A stretch of DNA of 64,000 nt from Pseudogulbenkiania sp. GTDB taxonomy: Bacteria; Pseudomonadota; Gammaproteobacteria; Burkholderiales; Chromobacteriaceae. The notes under the pieces are model-generated. The model ran no database searches. It worked only from the letters and a program-made list of their open reading frames with translations, and was not told where the DNA came from. The stretch spans positions 101,478-165,477 of the forward strand of contig JAGLBD010000002.1 in NCBI GenBank assembly GCA_018260425.1, written 5' to 3'. Position numbers and translations under genes: made by a program. The stretch's first letter is position 1, and each line of letters begins with the position of its first letter. Positions 35,570 through 47,331 of the stretch are shown one piece after another.

Positions 35570-36694
35570 CTAGGGTTGTTGGCAAGCGTTTTTGTAAGCA
35601 GAATGTGAAAAAAGTTGCTGAAGGTAGCTATCCACGCCACTTCTTTCCCGCTCAAGCCAATGGTAAACCGCTGATCGAAAACGAGTATCCTGCAAAAAAT
35701 GCGCTGAAAAAGTTTTTACCGGTTCAAAGCCCCGCGCCAGCTTGTGCTCCCCTTGAGCCCCCCCTTCGAAGCAACTCAGCCCGTGACGAATCGCGTATTC
35801 AATGCCCTGGTAGTAGCATAATTCAAAGTGCAGACAGGAAATTTCCTCGATCGCTCCCCAATAGCGGCCATGCAAACGGTCCCCATCGCTCAGACACAGA
35901 CTGGCCGCCACCGGAACACCGTCCCGTTTTGCCAGAAACATCACCATGTGCCGGGCCATCGTCGCCCCAACCTGCAGAAAAAAGGCTTGTGACAAATAAG
36001 GCGATGAACGGTGCTCCCGATAGGTGCGCTGGTAACACTGAAAGAAGAATGTCCAGATCTCAGGGGTAATCGCCTCACCGTCCAGCACCTCGATAGTCAC
36101 GCCGGACGCTTCGACCTTGCGGCGCTCCTGACGGATTTTCTTGCGCTTGTCCCGCTCCAGCGCCTCCAGAAAATCATGCATATCGCCATAGCCGCGATTG
36201 AACCAATGGAACTGAACACCGCGGCGCAACAACCAGCCGGCATTATCGAACACCCTGCTACCGTCTTCATCGACAAACAGCACATGGGCCGAGGATAAGC
36301 CCGATTCGGCCACCCGCTGCTCGATACCTTGAATCAAGGCCGGATGATTCGCCGCCGGACCCAGCAAGCGCCGGCCACTGACCGGGGTGAACGGAATCGC
36401 CACCACCAGCTTGGGGTAGTAATGCATGCCGACACGCTCCCAGGCATCGGCCCAGGCCCAATCGAAGACATACTCGCCCCAGGAATGCTGTTTGAGATAG
36501 GCCGGCACGACCGCCTCGATCCCCTCACGCTCCAGCACCAACGGCATGGGCTGCCACCCCGTGTCGCCGCCAACGCAACCGCACTCCTCCAATGCTGTCA
36601 GCCAGGCATGAGACAGCAAAGCGCTCTCCTCCGCCAAGCGATCCCACTCACTGGCGGGAAGACTGCCCACCGAAGGATGCCAGACCCGGTTCAC
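35570..36694 (-). CDS. GNAT-fold acetyltransferase-like protein (peptidogalycan biosynthesis/DUF482-like); GTG start proposed
   Basis: SHAWLTALEECGCVGGDTGWQPMPLVLE...RDGVPVAASLCLSDGDRLHGRYWGA...GAQGEHKLARGFEPVKTFSAH. Confidence 0.8.
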   Translation of the reverse strand: MNRVWHPSVGSLPASEWDRLAEESALLSHAWLTALEECGCVGGDTGWQPMPLVLEREGIEAVVPAYLKQHSWGEYVFDWAWADAWERVGMHYYPKLVVAIPFTPVSGRRLLGPAANHPALIQGIEQRVAESGLSSAHVLFVDEDGSRVFDNAGWLLRRGVQFHWFNRGYGDMHDFLEALERDKRKKIRQERRKVEASGVTIEVLDGEAITPEIWTFFFQCYQRTYREHRSSPYLSQAFFLQVGATMARHMVMFLAKRDGVPVAASLCLSDGDRLHGRYWGAIEEISCLHFELCYYQGIEYAIRHGLSCFEGGAQGEHKLARGFEPVKTFSAHFLQDTRFRSAVYHWLERERSGVDSYLQQLFSHSAYKNACQQP

Positions 36695-36774
36695 CACACT
36701 CTGCCTCCATCCCTGCCGCACACATCTGGTAAACTTGTCATCATTAATCCGAACCTCCTGGAAGCACGACCAAG

Positions 36775-38367
36775 ATGCGTATCGCGCTCGCACAGTTCAA
36801 TCCCGTTGTTGGCGACATCGCCGGCAATACCCGTAAAATCCTCGACCTGGCCAAGGCAGCCATGGCCGATGGCGCCGACATTCTGGTCACGCCCGAGCTG
36901 GCATTGACCGGCTACCCGCCGGAAGACCTGCTGCTGCGTCCGCACTTCTACCACAGCTGTAATGCCGCCATGGACGAACTACTCGAACTGGACGGCATCA
37001 CACTGGTCATCGGCCACCCGGTACGAATCGGCACCGACTGCTTCAACGCCGCCACGGTACTCCGCGACGGCAACCGCCTGGGCCAGTATCACAAAATGTT
37101 GCTGCCCAATAATGAAGTGTTCGACGAATGCCGTTACTTCACTCCCGGCGCCTCGCCGCTGGTCTTCCCGCACGGCGATATCAATGTCGGGGTACTGATT
37201 TGCGAAGACATCTGGTCTGTCGATCCCGCTTCAGAACTGGCCGATGCCGGGGCTGATCTCATTGTGGTGCTGAATGCCTCGCCATTCCACCGCAACAAGA
37301 TCGAAAGTCGTCATCAGGTCGTGAAATACCGTATCGAAGAAACCGGCCTGCCCGTTGCCTACGTCAACCTCACCGGCGGTCAGGACGAACTGGTGTTCGA
37401 TGGCGCGTCTTTTGCGATGAATCGTCAAGGCCAGTGCGTCGCACAAGCCCCCTCCCACGAAGAGGCCTTGCTGTGCATCGACTATGTGGACGGCGACTTC
37501 AGCGCGACGACCCGGGCCACCTTGCCCGATGCACTGGAGAGCGTTTACCGCACGCTGGTGACCGGTGTACGCGACTACATCGGCAAAAACGGGTTTCCCG
37601 GGGTATTGCTCGGCTTGTCCGGTGGTATCGACTCGGCCCTGACGCTGGCCATCGCGGTGGACGCTTTGGGCGCCGACAAGGTACACGCCGTAATGATGCC
37701 GTCCCGCTATACGGCGGACATCAGCGTCGACGACTCACGCGAGATGGTGCGCCGCCTGGGCGTGAAGTACGACGAGATCGCCATCTGGCCCATGTATGAA
37801 GCCTTTACCGCGGCACTGGCCCCCTCCTTCGCCGGCCTCGCGGAAGACACCACCGAAGAAAACCTGCAAGCCCGCATTCGCGGCATGCTGCTGATGGCGC
37901 TGTCCAACAAAACCGGCAAACTGGTACTGACCACCGGCAACAAGTCGGAAATGACGACCGGTTACTGTACCCTGTACGGTGACATGGCGGGCGGATTTGC
38001 CGTGTTGAAAGACGTGGCGAAGACACTGGTTTTCGAGTTGTCGCGCTGGCGCAATCGCGAAGTGGAAATCATTCCGGAGCGTATCATTACCCGTCCTCCT
38101 TCTGCCGAATTGCGCCCGGACCAGACCGACCAGGACAGCCTGCCGCCCTACGAGATTCTGGACGCCATCATGCAGGGCTATATGGAAGAAAACCGCTCGG
38201 CGGAGGAGATCATCGCCGCTGGCTACGCCGAAGCGGATGTACGCAAGGTGGTGCGACTGCTCAAAATCAACGAGTACAAGCGCCGGCAAGCCCCGGTGGG
38301 GCCGCGCATTACCCAGCGCAGCTTCGGCAAGGATTGGCGTTACCCGATCACCAACCGCTTCAGCTGA
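36775..38367 (+). CDS. nadE: Glutamine-dependent NAD+ synthetase
   Basis: Nitrilase domain plus LLGLSGGIDSALTLAIAVDALG P-loop and GNKSEMTTGYCTLYGDMAGG. Confidence 0.97.
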   Translation: MRIALAQFNPVVGDIAGNTRKILDLAKAAMADGADILVTPELALTGYPPEDLLLRPHFYHSCNAAMDELLELDGITLVIGHPVRIGTDCFNAATVLRDGNRLGQYHKMLLPNNEVFDECRYFTPGASPLVFPHGDINVGVLICEDIWSVDPASELADAGADLIVVLNASPFHRNKIESRHQVVKYRIEETGLPVAYVNLTGGQDELVFDGASFAMNRQGQCVAQAPSHEEALLCIDYVDGDFSATTRATLPDALESVYRTLVTGVRDYIGKNGFPGVLLGLSGGIDSALTLAIAVDALGADKVHAVMMPSRYTADISVDDSREMVRRLGVKYDEIAIWPMYEAFTAALAPSFAGLAEDTTEENLQARIRGMLLMALSNKTGKLVLTTGNKSEMTTGYCTLYGDMAGGFAVLKDVAKTLVFELSRWRNREVEIIPERIITRPPSAELRPDQTDQDSLPPYEILDAIMQGYMEENRSAEEIIAAGYAEADVRKVVRLLKINEYKRRQAPVGPRITQRSFGKDWRYPITNRFS

Positions 38368-39853
38368 TCACCTCCGGGCACCGGTCGAACCACGGCCGGG
38401 CCTTTTCCAGTTGCGCGGCGAGGCGGAACAAGGTTTCTTCCTCGCCGTAGCGTCCAACGCACTGCACGCCCACCGGCAAGCCCGTCTCGCTCCAGAACAA
38501 GGGCACCGACATGGCCGGTTGACCGGAAACATTGAATGGCGGGGTATAGGGCATGCAGGCAAAGACCCGGTTGGCCATCTCGTCCACCACATTCATCCAG
38601 ATGAGCGGTTTACCGCTGCCCAGTCGGCCAAACACCTCCATCATCGCCTGCTCAAAAGGGGTTGATTGCAACGCCCCGACCGGGTGCGGCTCAATGGCCA
38701 GCGTGGGCGTCAGCAGAATATCGTAGGTCTCGAAAAAATGCCCCAAGGCGCGTGTTGCCAGATCAAACTCGCGGCAGGCGGCCACAAAATCCTGCGCCCC
38801 CAGACTTTTGCCGATCAGCCCCAACATCCAGGTTTCCGCTTCAAAATCCGCCATCCGCGGCCTGACCCCCGCCAAACGTGCAGCCCACTCGATGTCCGCC
38901 CGGGTTTCGCAGGCAACAACGGTAAAGAAGGCTTTCAGCAAAGCTTCCGGATTCAGGGGCGGGGTCGCCTCCTCCACATGGTGCCCGAGACTTTCCAGCA
39001 AGGCGGCGGCATCGCCAAGCGCAGCACGGCAGGAGGGCTGAGCCTGCCCACTGCCGATCAAGGGTTGCGCCGTCATGGCGATACGCAACCGCCCCGGTGG
39101 CTGCCCGACCGCCTCCAGAAAACGTCCCCGGGGAGCCGGCGCAACATACGGTGCACCGGCATCCACGCCATGGGTCACATCGAGAAACGCTGCACTGTCC
39201 CGCACCGAACGCGTCAACACGTGTTCTTGCACCAAACCATGCCAGGGAACCCCAAGATCCGGCCCGAGCGGATTACGCCCCCGGGACGGCTTCAAGCCGA
39301 ACAGCCCACAGTACGATGCCGGAATACGAATCGACCCGCCACCATCACCACCGGACGCGGCAGGCACCATCCCGGCCGCGACGGCTGCCGCCGAGCCGCC
39401 ACTTGATCCACCCGAGGTCAAGGCAGGATTCCAAGGATTACGCACCGCCCCACCCACCTTGGGTTCGGTATACGGGGTCAATCCCAACTCGGGCGTCGAG
39501 GTTCGTCCGGCGATGACCAATCCGGCAGCACGAAAACGCTTTACCAACTCGCTGTCTCGAGGGGCCCGGATCGATTGCAACAAACGGTTGCCCGCTCCGA
39601 TAGGCTGCCCCTGGCAAGTTGCGAGCAATTCCTTGAGTAAAAAGGGCACACCGCGGAACACCCCGTCCGGCAAGCCGCGGGCAATCTGTTGACGGGCCTC
39701 TTCTGCATACAGACGGTTTACCGCATTGACCTGAGGATTGCACCGGCCAATTTCAGCCAAGGCCGTTTCGAGCAGCTCTTCGGCAGAGACATCCCGGTTC
39801 CGGATTAGCTCGGCCAGTTCCAGAGCATCATAGCGACGATAGTCTTGCAGCAT
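38360..39853 (-). CDS. Amidase (amidase signature family)
   Basis: GGSSGGSAAAVAAGMVPAASGGDGGGSIRIPASYCGLFGLKPSRGR. Confidence 0.95.
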   Translation of the reverse strand: MLQDYRRYDALELAELIRNRDVSAEELLETALAEIGRCNPQVNAVNRLYAEEARQQIARGLPDGVFRGVPFLLKELLATCQGQPIGAGNRLLQSIRAPRDSELVKRFRAAGLVIAGRTSTPELGLTPYTEPKVGGAVRNPWNPALTSGGSSGGSAAAVAAGMVPAASGGDGGGSIRIPASYCGLFGLKPSRGRNPLGPDLGVPWHGLVQEHVLTRSVRDSAAFLDVTHGVDAGAPYVAPAPRGRFLEAVGQPPGRLRIAMTAQPLIGSGQAQPSCRAALGDAAALLESLGHHVEEATPPLNPEALLKAFFTVVACETRADIEWAARLAGVRPRMADFEAETWMLGLIGKSLGAQDFVAACREFDLATRALGHFFETYDILLTPTLAIEPHPVGALQSTPFEQAMMEVFGRLGSGKPLIWMNVVDEMANRVFACMPYTPPFNVSGQPAMSVPLFWSETGLPVGVQCVGRYGEEETLFRLAAQLEKARPWFDRCPEVIS

Positions 39854-40012
39854 GGCACCCACCGCGAAATGAAATGACAAAAGGATAGTACGCCGGACAT
39901 CACGGACTGCCAAGTCGATCCCGCCTTGACCCTGCCCACCACCGGATGGATACTTGGGTGTTGCCAATCTTTAGCGCCGTCCCGCCCCACGGGGCTCTGG
40001 CGTACCCCGGAA

Positions 40013-40621
40013 ATGAAACGACTGTTGACTGTCCTGATCGCGGCGGCTCTGCCGCTGACGGCAAATGCTGCTGCCATTCCCCAATTAAAAGCCTTCGTGG
40101 CCGGAACCACGACGCTGTCTGCCGGTTTCCATCAGGTGGTCACCGCCAAGAACAAGCATGACGAAGCCAATGGCACGCTGGAAATCTCCCGCCCCGGACG
40201 GTTTCGCTGGAATTACGCCAAACCCTACGAGCAACTGATCGTGGGTGACGGCAAGCGCTTGTGGATCTACGACAAGGAACTGGCGCAAGTCACGACACGC
40301 TCCCTTGATGCGGCACTGGGCTCCAGCCCGGCAGCCTTGCTGGCCGGAAGCAATGCCATCGAGCGTGACTACACCCTGCGCGAAGCAGGACGTCAGGGGG
40401 ATGTGGACTGGCTCAGCGCCTCCCCGAAAAAGTCGGAAAACACCTTCAACGCCATCCGCATGGGCTTCAAGGCCAATACGCTGGTGGAAATGGAGCTGAC
40501 CGACAGTTTCGGCAACACCACACGCATTACCTTCGCGAATCTGAAGAAAAACCCGGCATTGCCAAGCGGCATTTTCAGTTTCACCCCGCCCAAGGGCGTG
40601 GATGTCCTGACCACGCAATAA
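40013..40621 (+). CDS. lolA: Outer-membrane lipoprotein carrier protein
   Basis: TTTLSAGFHQVVTAKNKHDEANGTLEISRPGRFRWNYAKPYEQLIVGDGKRLWIYDKELAQVT. Confidence 0.95.
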   Translation: MKRLLTVLIAAALPLTANAAAIPQLKAFVAGTTTLSAGFHQVVTAKNKHDEANGTLEISRPGRFRWNYAKPYEQLIVGDGKRLWIYDKELAQVTTRSLDAALGSSPAALLAGSNAIERDYTLREAGRQGDVDWLSASPKKSENTFNAIRMGFKANTLVEMELTDSFGNTTRITFANLKKNPALPSGIFSFTPPKGVDVLTTQ

Positions 40622-40631
40622 GCAGACTATC

Positions 40632-41939
40632 GTGCAAGACCTGTTCGCCACCGAACCCCAAAAGCCGCTGGCCGAGGCCTTGCGCCCGGCCCGCCTGAGC
40701 GATGTCATTGGCCAGAGCCACTTACTGGGCCCGGGCAAACCCTTGCGACTCGCCTTCGACTCGGGACACCCCCACTCGATGATCCTGTGGGGCCCTCCCG
40801 GCGTGGGCAAAACCACCCTGGCCCGTCTGACGGCCCAGGCGTTTGATTGCGAATTCATCGCCCTGTCGGCCGTGCTGTCCGGCGTCAAGGATATCCGCGA
40901 GTCGATGGATCAGGCCCAGCGCACCCTCAATCGCAACGGCCGGCACACCCTGCTGTTTGTCGACGAGATTCACCGCTTCAACAAAAGCCAGCAGGATGCC
41001 CTGTTGCCGTTTGTCGAATCGGGTCTGGTGACCTTCATTGGCGCCACCACGGAAAACCCTTCGTTCGAGGTCAACTCGGCCTTACTCTCCCGCGCCCAGG
41101 TATACGTGCTCAAATCGCTCAGCGAGGCCGAACTCAAACAGTTGCTGACGCGGGCACGGGAGATGGCACTCCCCGGCCTCGAGTTCGAAGAGCTGGCCAT
41201 CGACACACTGGTCGGCTATGCCGATGGCGATGCCCGCCGCTTGTTGAATTTGCTGGAGCAGTGTCGCACGGCGGCTCACGCCAGCCAACAGAACCATATC
41301 GATGCCGCCTTTATTGAAAATGCCCTGACGCTGAATGCCCGGCGCTTCGATAAAGGCGGTGACAATTTCTACGACCAGATCTCGGCCCTGCATAAATCGG
41401 TTCGGGGCTCGAATCCGGATGCCGCGCTCTACTGGCTGTGCCGCATGCTGGATGGCGGCGCGGATGCCCGCTATCTGTCACGCCGCATCGTGCGCATGGC
41501 GTGGGAAGATATCGGTCTGGCCGATCCGCGAGCGATGCAGATCGCCAATGACGCCGCGACAACCTATGAACGACTCGGGTCGCCGGAAGGTGAGCTGGCA
41601 CTGGCACAAGCCGTTATCTACCTCGCCGCCGCCGCCAAAAGCAATGCCGGCTACAACGCCTACAATCAGGCACGCGCCTTCGTCAAACAGGATGTGTCCC
41701 GCGAAGTCCCCGTCCATCTGCGCAATGCGCCAACCCGGCTGATGAAGGAACTCGGCTACGGCCATGAGTACCGGTATGCCCATGACGAACCCAATGCCTA
41801 TGCTGCGGGTGAGACCTACCTGCCGGACGGGATGGACGACCCACACTGGTATCAGCCGGTACCAAGAGGCCTGGAAATCAAGATTGGCGAAAAGCTGACC
41901 CTGCTGAAGCAGTGGGATGAAGACGCTGGCAAACAATGA
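40632..41939 (+). CDS. rarA: Replication-associated recombination protein A (MgsA/RarA AAA+ ATPase)
   Basis: LAEALRPARLSDVIGQSHLLGPGKPLRLAF...MILWGPPGVGKTTLARL...GATTENPSFEVNSALLSRAQVY. Confidence 0.97.
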   Translation: MQDLFATEPQKPLAEALRPARLSDVIGQSHLLGPGKPLRLAFDSGHPHSMILWGPPGVGKTTLARLTAQAFDCEFIALSAVLSGVKDIRESMDQAQRTLNRNGRHTLLFVDEIHRFNKSQQDALLPFVESGLVTFIGATTENPSFEVNSALLSRAQVYVLKSLSEAELKQLLTRAREMALPGLEFEELAIDTLVGYADGDARRLLNLLEQCRTAAHASQQNHIDAAFIENALTLNARRFDKGGDNFYDQISALHKSVRGSNPDAALYWLCRMLDGGADARYLSRRIVRMAWEDIGLADPRAMQIANDAATTYERLGSPEGELALAQAVIYLAAAAKSNAGYNAYNQARAFVKQDVSREVPVHLRNAPTRLMKELGYGHEYRYAHDEPNAYAAGETYLPDGMDDPHWYQPVPRGLEIKIGEKLTLLKQWDEDAGKQ

Positions 41940-41951
41940 AATTTTTACATG

Positions 41952-42353
41952 TCACGCACAAGGCATAACGTGTAGCAGTCCTCCGATGTGCACGGCAATC
42001 TGATTCACCCGGTCGTCGGCTATCACGCTCAACACCTGGCGCAGAGAGGCTTCCGGATTGAACCCATTCAGTTTGACCGAACAGATCAGGCTATACATGG
42101 CGGCGGCACTCGGAACAGCGCACGAACAGCATGCGCTGCAACTTGGAGATCAACAGCTGGGGCGATCTATTTCGTGGGCACAGGAAGAGCTGGTTGCCTG
42201 CAGCTGTTCGATTTCGTGAGATCTAGTGGAAACGCTCTCGTGCAGTTGCTGCACCTCCGCCGACATAGACAAGAGCAACGCCTTGAGGGCGGCTTGGTGG
42301 AGTACCACCGACAATGGCCACCTGATGGCTGGTTGTGATGAAATGTATTGCAA
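41952..42353 (-). pseudogene. Internally deleted IS66-family TnpC remnant
   Basis: C-terminal AAAMYSLICSVKLNGFNPEASLRQVLSVIADDRVNQI; N-terminal coiled-coil LKALLLSMSAEVQQLHESVSTRSHEIEQLQ. Confidence 0.6.
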
Positions 42354-42492
42354 AGTACAGCACTTGCTACTATAATTGAGTCAACAAGATGTTTTAAGAA
42401 GTCCGAGAGCGAGTGCAAGACGGACTTGCTGCCGAAAGGCTCCTGTAAAAAGGACGAAAGAGAATCTCGCAAGACAGACCAGTCTCTGTCAA

Positions 42493-42520
42493 GAAAAGGC
42501 CCTACGGGGCCTTTTTCTTT
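42493..42520. terminator. Terminator hairpin
   Basis: gaaaaggccctacggggcctttttc. Confidence 0.75.
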
Positions 42521-43092
42521 TACACAACACCCGCAGCTATCTTCTTTTTCTTCTTGGCAGGTTTCTTCCCTTTTGGCTTTGGCGGGAAAGCACCTGAAAT
42601 CTCGGCCAGCAGGCCCTTGAACCGCCAGTTCTGCGCGTTCACTTTCGCGACAAGGGGTTTGAGGTAAGCACTCTTCACAAACATTCTGACCGCCGGGTAC
42701 TGAACTGAACGATCCTTCTCCAAATCAAAGAAGATGGAGTAGTCATGCTTGTTGTCAGGTCCCCCCAATGAGATGAGCGCAACGTAGGTCAGGCTTTTCT
42801 CAGCATGGTAGATCATGCCATCAAGCAACTCAGAAAACACGACATAGGGCAACTGTAGTGAGCATTCGTATCGCAACGCATTAAATGCTCGGTGCTCCCC
42901 CTTGTACATGTATCGGTGGTGCTCTCGATGGAGCTCCGATTTGAACTCTTCTGTAAAACAGTGACAGCCAAACGTCACATGAAGCGTAATACTTACAGAC
43001 GGATTACCCACTGTCACCACATGGGTTTTGGAATCCAGATGATGAAATGTGTAGGTTGTACCTTCAAACTGTTTCTGCGGGAATTGGCTCAT
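42520..43092 (-). CDS. Hypothetical protein with Lys-rich C-terminus (190 aa)
   Basis: Intact ORF; C-terminal KPKGKKPAKKKKK. Confidence 0.6.
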   Translation of the reverse strand: MSQFPQKQFEGTTYTFHHLDSKTHVVTVGNPSVSITLHVTFGCHCFTEEFKSELHREHHRYMYKGEHRAFNALRYECSLQLPYVVFSELLDGMIYHAEKSLTYVALISLGGPDNKHDYSIFFDLEKDRSVQYPAVRMFVKSAYLKPLVAKVNAQNWRFKGLLAEISGAFPPKPKGKKPAKKKKKIAAGVV

Positions 43093-43220
43093 TAAATAAC
43101 CTTGGCAACAATGGCACCCAAGTTCATCGGATCACACTCCACCAGCTTGCGCACCGTTTTGATGCTGGTATGCCCCAGTAGTTCCTGGATAGCCTCAGCT
43201 CGCCGCCACCCGCCTCCCCC
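43092..43220 (-). pseudogene. Tyrosine recombinase (integrase) C-terminal fragment
   Basis: RRAEAIQELLGHTSIKTVRKLVECDPMNLGAIVAKVI* : QELLGHTSIKTV box II-like motif. Confidence 0.6.
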
Positions 43221-43324
43221 CAATTGCAGGACTTCGACCCGACAGCAACAGCACACTATTTAACTACGATTGGTTTTGTACCAGCTAACCATACTCTCGT
43301 CTTCAAGTGCATACGCCCCATGCA

Positions 43325-43536
43325 CTACGCACTACTCCCGCTGATTGGCTGCGCCAATACAGCAGGATTTTCGTGGCTCATCACGGCGAAACTTACACCG
43401 CCCCCCACCTCGGCCAGTTCCTGACCGGTGGCGCTACCTGTTAACGCCCAATTCAACATCACCCTCGCCGCGTTCTCATCGCGGCTGCACGCAGCACCAC
43501 ACTCACAGTGATGGGTGCGTTCAGAGAGGGGCTAAC
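43325..43536 (-). pseudogene. IS200/IS605-family TnpB C-terminal fragment
   Basis: LSERTHHCECGAACSRDENAARVMLNWALTGSATGQELAEVGG: TnpB zinc-finger/RuvC-III region; stop codon immediately upstream in frame. Confidence 0.75.
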
Positions 43537-43607
43537 AGTATGGATTTGCCAGGTCTGGCTGGTGAAATGCGAATACATAGCCCATATGGGATTGTCCTGT
43601 TATGTAG

Positions 43608-43629
43608 ACTTATGTTCGATAACATAAGT
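43608..43629. repeat. Palindrome ACTTATGTT-CGAT-AACATAAGT with flanking TTATGT half-sites
   Basis: Perfect 9-bp arms. Confidence 0.8.
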
Positions 43630-43926
43630 TATGTTTCACGGCATAAGTACACATAACTCAACTTTTCAAGCGAGAGTGACTCGTTTCAACGTACCGAGTG
43701 ACTCTTGCTCATCTAGCTTATAGGTCAGGAGCTTCGCCTCTCGCACTGTAGTTCATGGCACCTATCCCGGAACGAGCCCCGATGGTGCCGATGTTCAAGA
43801 GGCTTACCGTTTCTTCGGAGGCCCATGACGACCGGCACGGGCAGAACTGACCGCACAGGCAATGATCCAGGTCAGGCGCCCCTGAACCCGTATTCAGCGT
43901 ATAATGGCCGTGACGTCTGTCTATAG

Positions 43927-45237
<1,311 letters not shown>

Positions 45238-45261
45238 GTCAGGCTTTAGGTAATACCCCAG

Positions 45262-45290
45262 CGCCACGGTTAACAACCGTGGCGTTTTTC
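45262..45290 (+). terminator. serS terminator
   Basis: cgccacggttaacaaccgtggcgtttttc. Confidence 0.9.
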
Positions 45291-45357
45291 ATTGAAAAAA
45301 AGCCTGCCCCGATCAGGGCAGGCATACAGTGAGAGACAACACATCAGAGGCTGGGTG

Positions 45358-47028
45358 TTACCAATTGCTACGGGTGGTGGTAATCAGGCTATTGAGCTTG
45401 CCGATGACCAAACTGCCCCAGCCCGTCGCCAGATCCCACCCCGTGGCGGCACGGAACGCACCATTGCTGCCCGAGGTCACGTCATGCAGGATTTCCGGAT
45501 GGCTCGGAGCCAGCTTGTACAAAGCCGGAGCCGGAAAATGCAAGGCGTTGTTGTTGGCGGTTTGCAGACGAGCCCAGATGCCACTGAAAATCGGAGCGGC
45601 CAGACTGGTGCCGCCAATCACCTGATACTGCCCATTGACCAGAATGGCAGCACCGCTGGACGGGTCGGCATCAAACGACACATCCGGCACCGAACGCAGC
45701 TTGCCGGCCAGTTTTACGCCCGACTGCCAGGCCGGTTTGGCTTCAGTGAAACTCACCCCGCCCCCGGTGCCATTCCAGACCGTTTCGCCCAGCCAGACGC
45801 TTCCACTACGGCTGGACACGGTGGTACCGCCAACCGCCACGACATACGGCGAAACGGCCGGGTAACTTTGATGGACACCGCCGTCGCCGCACTCGTCAGA
45901 CCCTGAATCTCCCGTCGACACAGCGAACGTTTGGCCCTGCGCTACCGCCGTCTTGAAAATCTGGTCGACAATATCACGGGTGCCATCCTGGACCACGTAG
46001 TCTTCGCACTCCCCCAGCGACACGTTGATGATCCTGGCCTTATTGTCCTGCACGGCCTTGTTATACGCACTGGCAATATCCTGATTGGACATCGACGTAG
46101 CAACGTAGAAATTCAAGGCACCGACGACACCGCCCGCTGTTCCCACAATCGTCTGACTATCCAGATTCCACTCACCAACACCCTCGGTATCGTTGCCGGC
46201 ATCCCCGGCCGTGATCACATTGGCCGAAACACTGGCAAGCTGGTTGCGCGAGGTAAAATCATCCAGGTCAGTCAGTGTCTGGCTGATATCCCCGGCCGCA
46301 ATGATGCCGACCGTGGTCTTGCTGGCGGTCGGTGTACTCCCCGCACCATACAGGGCCGGGAAAGCAACGGGATTGTGGGACTCGATGGCCTGCGGCTTCA
46401 CGGCAAGCGTCTTGGCGGTCTCCGTGGCCACAGGGGCCAGCACCTTGTGATGGGTGTGCAAGGTATGGACTGTTTGCAGACCGAGCACACCGGAAACCGT
46501 GGTCGCCAGGGCTGCAGGTACCTGGACATCCGCGGTATTGTAGATAGCGTTGACACCGTTGATCACCGTAGTCTTGATACCGGTGCGAAATGCGGTTTTG
46601 ACCGATCCGGCACTCCCCTGCGCATGAATCAGCAAACGGTTGTCGGAAATCACCACCCGGGTAAACCCCGATTGGCGTAGATACGCCGCAACGGCCTCGG
46701 CCTGAGCACGAGTCGGTGAAAACCGTGCCACGACCTCGGCATGGCTCAGCGGTTTGACGCCGGCGCTACCCAGCGTCGCCAGATAGCGATCCAGACCGGC
46801 TGCATCGCGCAAATTCAGGCCGACAGTGATGGAAACCGGCGTACCGGCAGCCGCTTCGGTTTGAAAAGCCAGCGTTTGTACCGTTTTTCCGGGCGAAAAG
46901 GCTTTGGTATGGGTCGTGACCCAGCCGCTATCGGCGGCATGCGCACCCATCGAAAACACGGCGCTGGCCACGGTGCCGACCAGCAAACGACCACGGAAAA
47001 ACGGTAATGATTTGTCTGTGTTGTGCAT
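45358..47028 (-). CDS. S53 family (sedolisin/pseudomonalisin) pro-peptidase, copy A
   Basis: Pro-domain plus GEWNLDSQTIVG...VSTGDSGSDECG...GGTSLAAPIFSGIWA. Confidence 0.92.
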   Translation of the reverse strand: MHNTDKSLPFFRGRLLVGTVASAVFSMGAHAADSGWVTTHTKAFSPGKTVQTLAFQTEAAAGTPVSITVGLNLRDAAGLDRYLATLGSAGVKPLSHAEVVARFSPTRAQAEAVAAYLRQSGFTRVVISDNRLLIHAQGSAGSVKTAFRTGIKTTVINGVNAIYNTADVQVPAALATTVSGVLGLQTVHTLHTHHKVLAPVATETAKTLAVKPQAIESHNPVAFPALYGAGSTPTASKTTVGIIAAGDISQTLTDLDDFTSRNQLASVSANVITAGDAGNDTEGVGEWNLDSQTIVGTAGGVVGALNFYVATSMSNQDIASAYNKAVQDNKARIINVSLGECEDYVVQDGTRDIVDQIFKTAVAQGQTFAVSTGDSGSDECGDGGVHQSYPAVSPYVVAVGGTTVSSRSGSVWLGETVWNGTGGGVSFTEAKPAWQSGVKLAGKLRSVPDVSFDADPSSGAAILVNGQYQVIGGTSLAAPIFSGIWARLQTANNNALHFPAPALYKLAPSHPEILHDVTSGSNGAFRAATGWDLATGWGSLVIGKLNSLITTTRSNW

Positions 47029-47331
47029 GTGCTATTGCTCCATTCGGATAGAGGTAAACGCTACATTGGCGTCAGGTGCTTCACGACAGGCTCTGTCGTG
47101 CCACCCACTTTAGATATAACATGACATAAGCATTGCGAAAGCACCGTCAGCCACTTCACGCACACCCGTGATCAATTACCGTTCGTCAACTGTCATAAAT
47201 GAGACATTTTCATTATTTAAATAATATGCAATCAAACAATATGAAATCAATCAATGACACATAAAAATGGCGGCAAACCCGACCCAGTCGAGTATGCCGC
47301 CAATCGGACCCTGTCACGGGGTGTAAAGGTG

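Noticed and set aside
43325-43536. Functional TnpB with guide (omega) RNA
   Set aside because: Only the C-terminal ~70 codons remain and an in-frame stop lies directly upstream; no TnpA partner seen
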